Origin: an uncultured Amylibacter sp.
GTDB lineage: Bacteria; Pseudomonadota; Alphaproteobacteria; Rhodobacterales; Rhodobacteraceae
Direction: 5' to 3'
Assembly (NCBI GenBank): GCA_938001995.1
Contig: CALLAV010000152.1
Coordinates: 1-6,506 of the forward strand
Length of the DNA: 6,506 nt
Shown here: positions 4,655 through 6,506 of the stretch, piece by piece
How the letters are laid out: each line of letters starts with the position of its first letter
How positions within the stretch are numbered: position 1 is the stretch's first letter
The notes under the pieces: generated by a model
Told to the model about the DNA's origin: nothing
Seen by the model: the letters and a program-made list of their open reading frames with translations, nothing else
Databases searched by the model: none
Position numbers and translations under genes: made by a program

Positions 4655-6333
4655 GATGGTAAAGGCGGAAAGAACCAATCGTCCGCCGCATTGGCCAGAT
4701 CTTGGGGGAAGGGTGCCCCTGCAAACATGTTGATGCGCACCCACCGATCCGAGCGCGGATCAAAGTGTTTTGCCCCGAAAAACGACAACTTGAACCGCAG
4801 CATGTCGATGGGCAGCATTTCGGCGCAAATGGTGTTGTCGCGAATTTCCGCATAGGGGTATTTCGCTGCGATCTGAACGCGCCGCGCGGCGTGGCGGTGC
4901 TCTGGATGGGTCAGAAGAACCTCAGCGATTGTGACATCTTTGTCTTTGCTTTCAAGGCATTGGGCAAAGCGGAACACATCGCGTAGGGGGCTGAGCGGTT
5001 GTTCATAATCCGCGATATCGTCTTCTTCAAACCGTTCGCCAAGGCGGGGTTCCAGCTTTTCTTCGGACACATACCATACGCGGGCGTTGTGGCCCTTTTC
5101 TTCCCAATTCAGCCCTTCAGCCCAGCCATATATCTGCTCAATCTGCGCCAGTATATCGCCAGCTTTCACATCGCCTTTGATACGGAAATCGAGTGATTCA
5201 TCAGCCGACATGCAATCGGACAGTTCATCAACAAATTCGGGATGGCATTCGATCAGCAATGAAACGACCAATTCACAGCCTTCCTCTGACAGGGCGTCCT
5301 CAGCCCAGCAATAGATCGCGTCCCACGATACGATGGGACCAGCTGATAGAAACGCATGTAGAGCGTCGAGGTCAGTGCGCAGTGCTGCGAGCTTTTCGAT
5401 TTGAAGCGGGTGTTCGGAGTGCCAAAGCTGCCAGTTCAGATCAGCGCGTTGCACGAGGTCGGCAAAGCGGGATTGATCGGCTGCGGTGAAGGAGGAAAGC
5501 GTGCGCACGCGAGACAGGGCCTCTTCCTTGCTTGCCACCCAATTGTTCAGCAGGATCGGGTGGTTCAATATGAAGGGCGCCATGCCAAGACCCGTGGAGT
5601 TGCCGATGCCGAATTGGCGCCGCAGCGTGGGGTTGAGCGGGACGGCGGTGTCGCCCCCTTTGGCGCGTGCCATGTGCTCCACGAGGTCCATCACAAATGT
5701 GCGTGTCAGATAGACAGACAGCATTTCAGATTGGAACGGGGCGGTGAATTCGGGTCGATCTGCAATGTCCTGACGATCCGCCGCGCCGAATTTCCCAGAC
5801 CCGTACACGGCCGTCGTGCGCATGAGATAACCCACATCTGAGACCATCGTTTGGTCGGGCTGTTCACCTGCCGCCAGACGATCCACCACATGGGCCCAAA
5901 GGCGTACGGACCGGTTGGCGCGGGACAGCGATAACTCAGACTGTGAAATGCGCCCTGCTTCTTGCAAAGGTACGTTTTGTGATAGCCTTTCAACGTCTTC
6001 TGCCGATGGAATGCCGTCAAACAACGTAAATGTGCAATCCCAAGCCTCTGCAATCACACGATCAGAGCGTAATTCTGCGGGCAGATCATGGGCAAAAGCC
6101 ACCAGCGAATAAGCACGGGTTGGCGTGTGCGCAGTATAGACAGCGTGGCCCACACCGTTGCCATCAATGGCAAATTCTGTGGGTTCAATGCTCCAGTTCT
6201 CGCGCTGCATACGGCGCATCAGGATACGCATAAACGACAGACGGTGCGCATGGGCGGACCCCATGCGTGACAGCTTCATCACTTGGGACGCGGGGCGCAG
6301 CGGAATTTTGGTTACGTGAGTCTCTTCCATCAT
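4651..6333 (-). CDS. Conserved-looking 560-residue protein of unknown function
   Basis: I do not recognise a characterised domain. The protein appears cytosolic, with no signal peptide and no membrane helix, and it is acidic towards the C-terminus. Segments that look conserved are: a basic N-terminus (29-45, with HRLSFMRILMRRMQRE); a strand-rich part at 50-105 including YSLVAFAHDL; RTTAVYGSGKFGAADR (172-187); NPTLRRQFGIGNSTGLGMAP (234-253) followed by FILNHPILLNNWV; a helical, acidic region at 280-400; ARVWYVSEEKLEPRLGER (417-434); and PYAEIRDN (493-500) before LRFKLSFFGAKHFDPRSDRW (512-531). The glycine-rich GIGNSTGLGMAP could bind a nucleotide or phosphate, but it is no standard P-loop or Rossmann motif. 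Starts ATG 6333 and ATG 6330 are both possible. GGGGGG (6341-6336) is better spaced (5 nt) for the second, and either start overlaps the dipeptidase stop. Its own stop overlaps the DUF3726 start (ATGA). The tight operon implies a role shared with those two genes. Confidence 0.85.
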   Translation of the reverse strand: MMEETHVTKIPLRPASQVMKLSRMGSAHAHRLSFMRILMRRMQRENWSIEPTEFAIDGNGVGHAVYTAHTPTRAYSLVAFAHDLPAELRSDRVIAEAWDCTFTLFDGIPSAEDVERLSQNVPLQEAGRISQSELSLSRANRSVRLWAHVVDRLAAGEQPDQTMVSDVGYLMRTTAVYGSGKFGAADRQDIADRPEFTAPFQSEMLSVYLTRTFVMDLVEHMARAKGGDTAVPLNPTLRRQFGIGNSTGLGMAPFILNHPILLNNWVASKEEALSRVRTLSSFTAADQSRFADLVQRADLNWQLWHSEHPLQIEKLAALRTDLDALHAFLSAGPIVSWDAIYCWAEDALSEEGCELVVSLLIECHPEFVDELSDCMSADESLDFRIKGDVKAGDILAQIEQIYGWAEGLNWEEKGHNARVWYVSEEKLEPRLGERFEEDDIADYEQPLSPLRDVFRFAQCLESKDKDVTIAEVLLTHPEHRHAARRVQIAAKYPYAEIRDNTICAEMLPIDMLRFKLSFFGAKHFDPRSDRWVRINMFAGAPFPQDLANAADDWFFPPLPS

Positions 6334-6506
6334 TGCCCCCCGAAATTCTCAACGAAAAAGCGATGCCAGTTGTCGCCCATAACGCCGTCGATTTCACTTG
6401 CACTCATACCTGTTGCTGCCAGCCCATCGCGGATGTTTCCAAAATCGCGGTTGTCGTTGAACCAGCTTGGCATGGGTGGAAAACCTGCGTTGTCTTTCGT
6501 GCCTTC
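6330..6506 (-). CDS. M19 family (membrane/renal-type) dipeptidase, C-terminal fragment
   Basis: Only the last 58 residues are in the window; the gene continues past the right edge. The tail reads PSWFNDNRDFGNIRDGLA, then ATGMSASEIDGVMGDNWHRFF, then VENFGGQ and TGA. This matches the usual end of M19 zinc dipeptidases, where a leucine-rich 'N-I-x-x-G-L-x-x-x-G-x-S' helix is followed by 'I-x-x-v-x-G-x-N-x-x-R' and a short terminal helix. The metal ligands lie upstream and cannot be checked. Bacterial M19 proteins hydrolyse dipeptides, including D-amino-acid and dehydro-dipeptides. The stop TGA (6332-6330) overlaps the start of the next gene, so this is the first visible gene of a three-gene operon. 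Confidence 0.75.
   Translation of the reverse strand, partial: EGTKDNAGFPPMPSWFNDNRDFGNIRDGLAATGMSASEIDGVMGDNWHRFFVENFGGQ

Noticed and set aside
4655..4744. A 30-residue N-terminal extension of the DUF3726 protein
   Set aside because: It would overlap the upstream gene by 94 bp. The conserved family start (SLSEI...) follows directly after ATG 4654, which makes a standard ATGA overlap.
4702..5841. Several plus-strand open frames of 65-146 codons opposite the 560-residue gene
   Set aside because: They overlap each other and the coherent minus-strand gene, lack convincing ribosome binding sites, and encode low-complexity Arg/Cys/Ser-rich sequence typical of antisense shadows.

Overview
The window looks like chromosome from a marine alphaproteobacterium of the roseobacter group (Rhodobacteraceae). 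This rests on moderate GC content, very tight gene packing, and the family mix: a MetF of E. coli-like architecture, an XRE regulator with a C-terminal effector-like domain, and a DUF3726 protein. It is an inference from protein character, with no marker gene to prove it. Seven protein genes fill almost all of the DNA. I see no RNA genes, insertion sequences, CRISPR arrays or clear rho-independent terminators.

Left part (1-1516, plus strand): a short AT-rich leader carries a perfect match to the MetR-box consensus. It is followed by metF (methylenetetrahydrofolate reductase) and then, after 63 bp with two hairpins, a PaaI-type hotdog thioesterase. The second hairpin partly covers the thioesterase ribosome binding site.

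Middle part (1523-4094): a minus-strand pair, a membrane fatty acid desaturase followed by a PhnD-like periplasmic-binding-fold protein without a signal peptide, is joined by a GTGA start/stop overlap. It diverges from an XRE-type helix-turn-helix regulator on the plus strand. The 119-bp divergent region is the most structured non-coding DNA here. It has three tandem 11-bp direct repeats flanked by an inverted repeat, a longer inverted repeat, and a TCAC-N5-GTGA palindrome at the regulator start. A simple reading is that the regulator controls the desaturase operon and possibly itself.

Right part (4091-6506, minus strand): three genes run right to left with overlapping start and stop codons. 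They are the C-terminal end of an M19 (membrane/renal-type) dipeptidase, a 560-residue soluble protein of no family I recognise, and a DUF3726 protein. The overlaps argue for one operon and probably a shared function, which makes this trio the best candidate for an undescribed system. Its promoter lies beyond the right edge. Both convergent junctions are extremely tight: 6 bp between stops at 1516/1523, and a single CTAG serving as both stop codons at 4091-4094.
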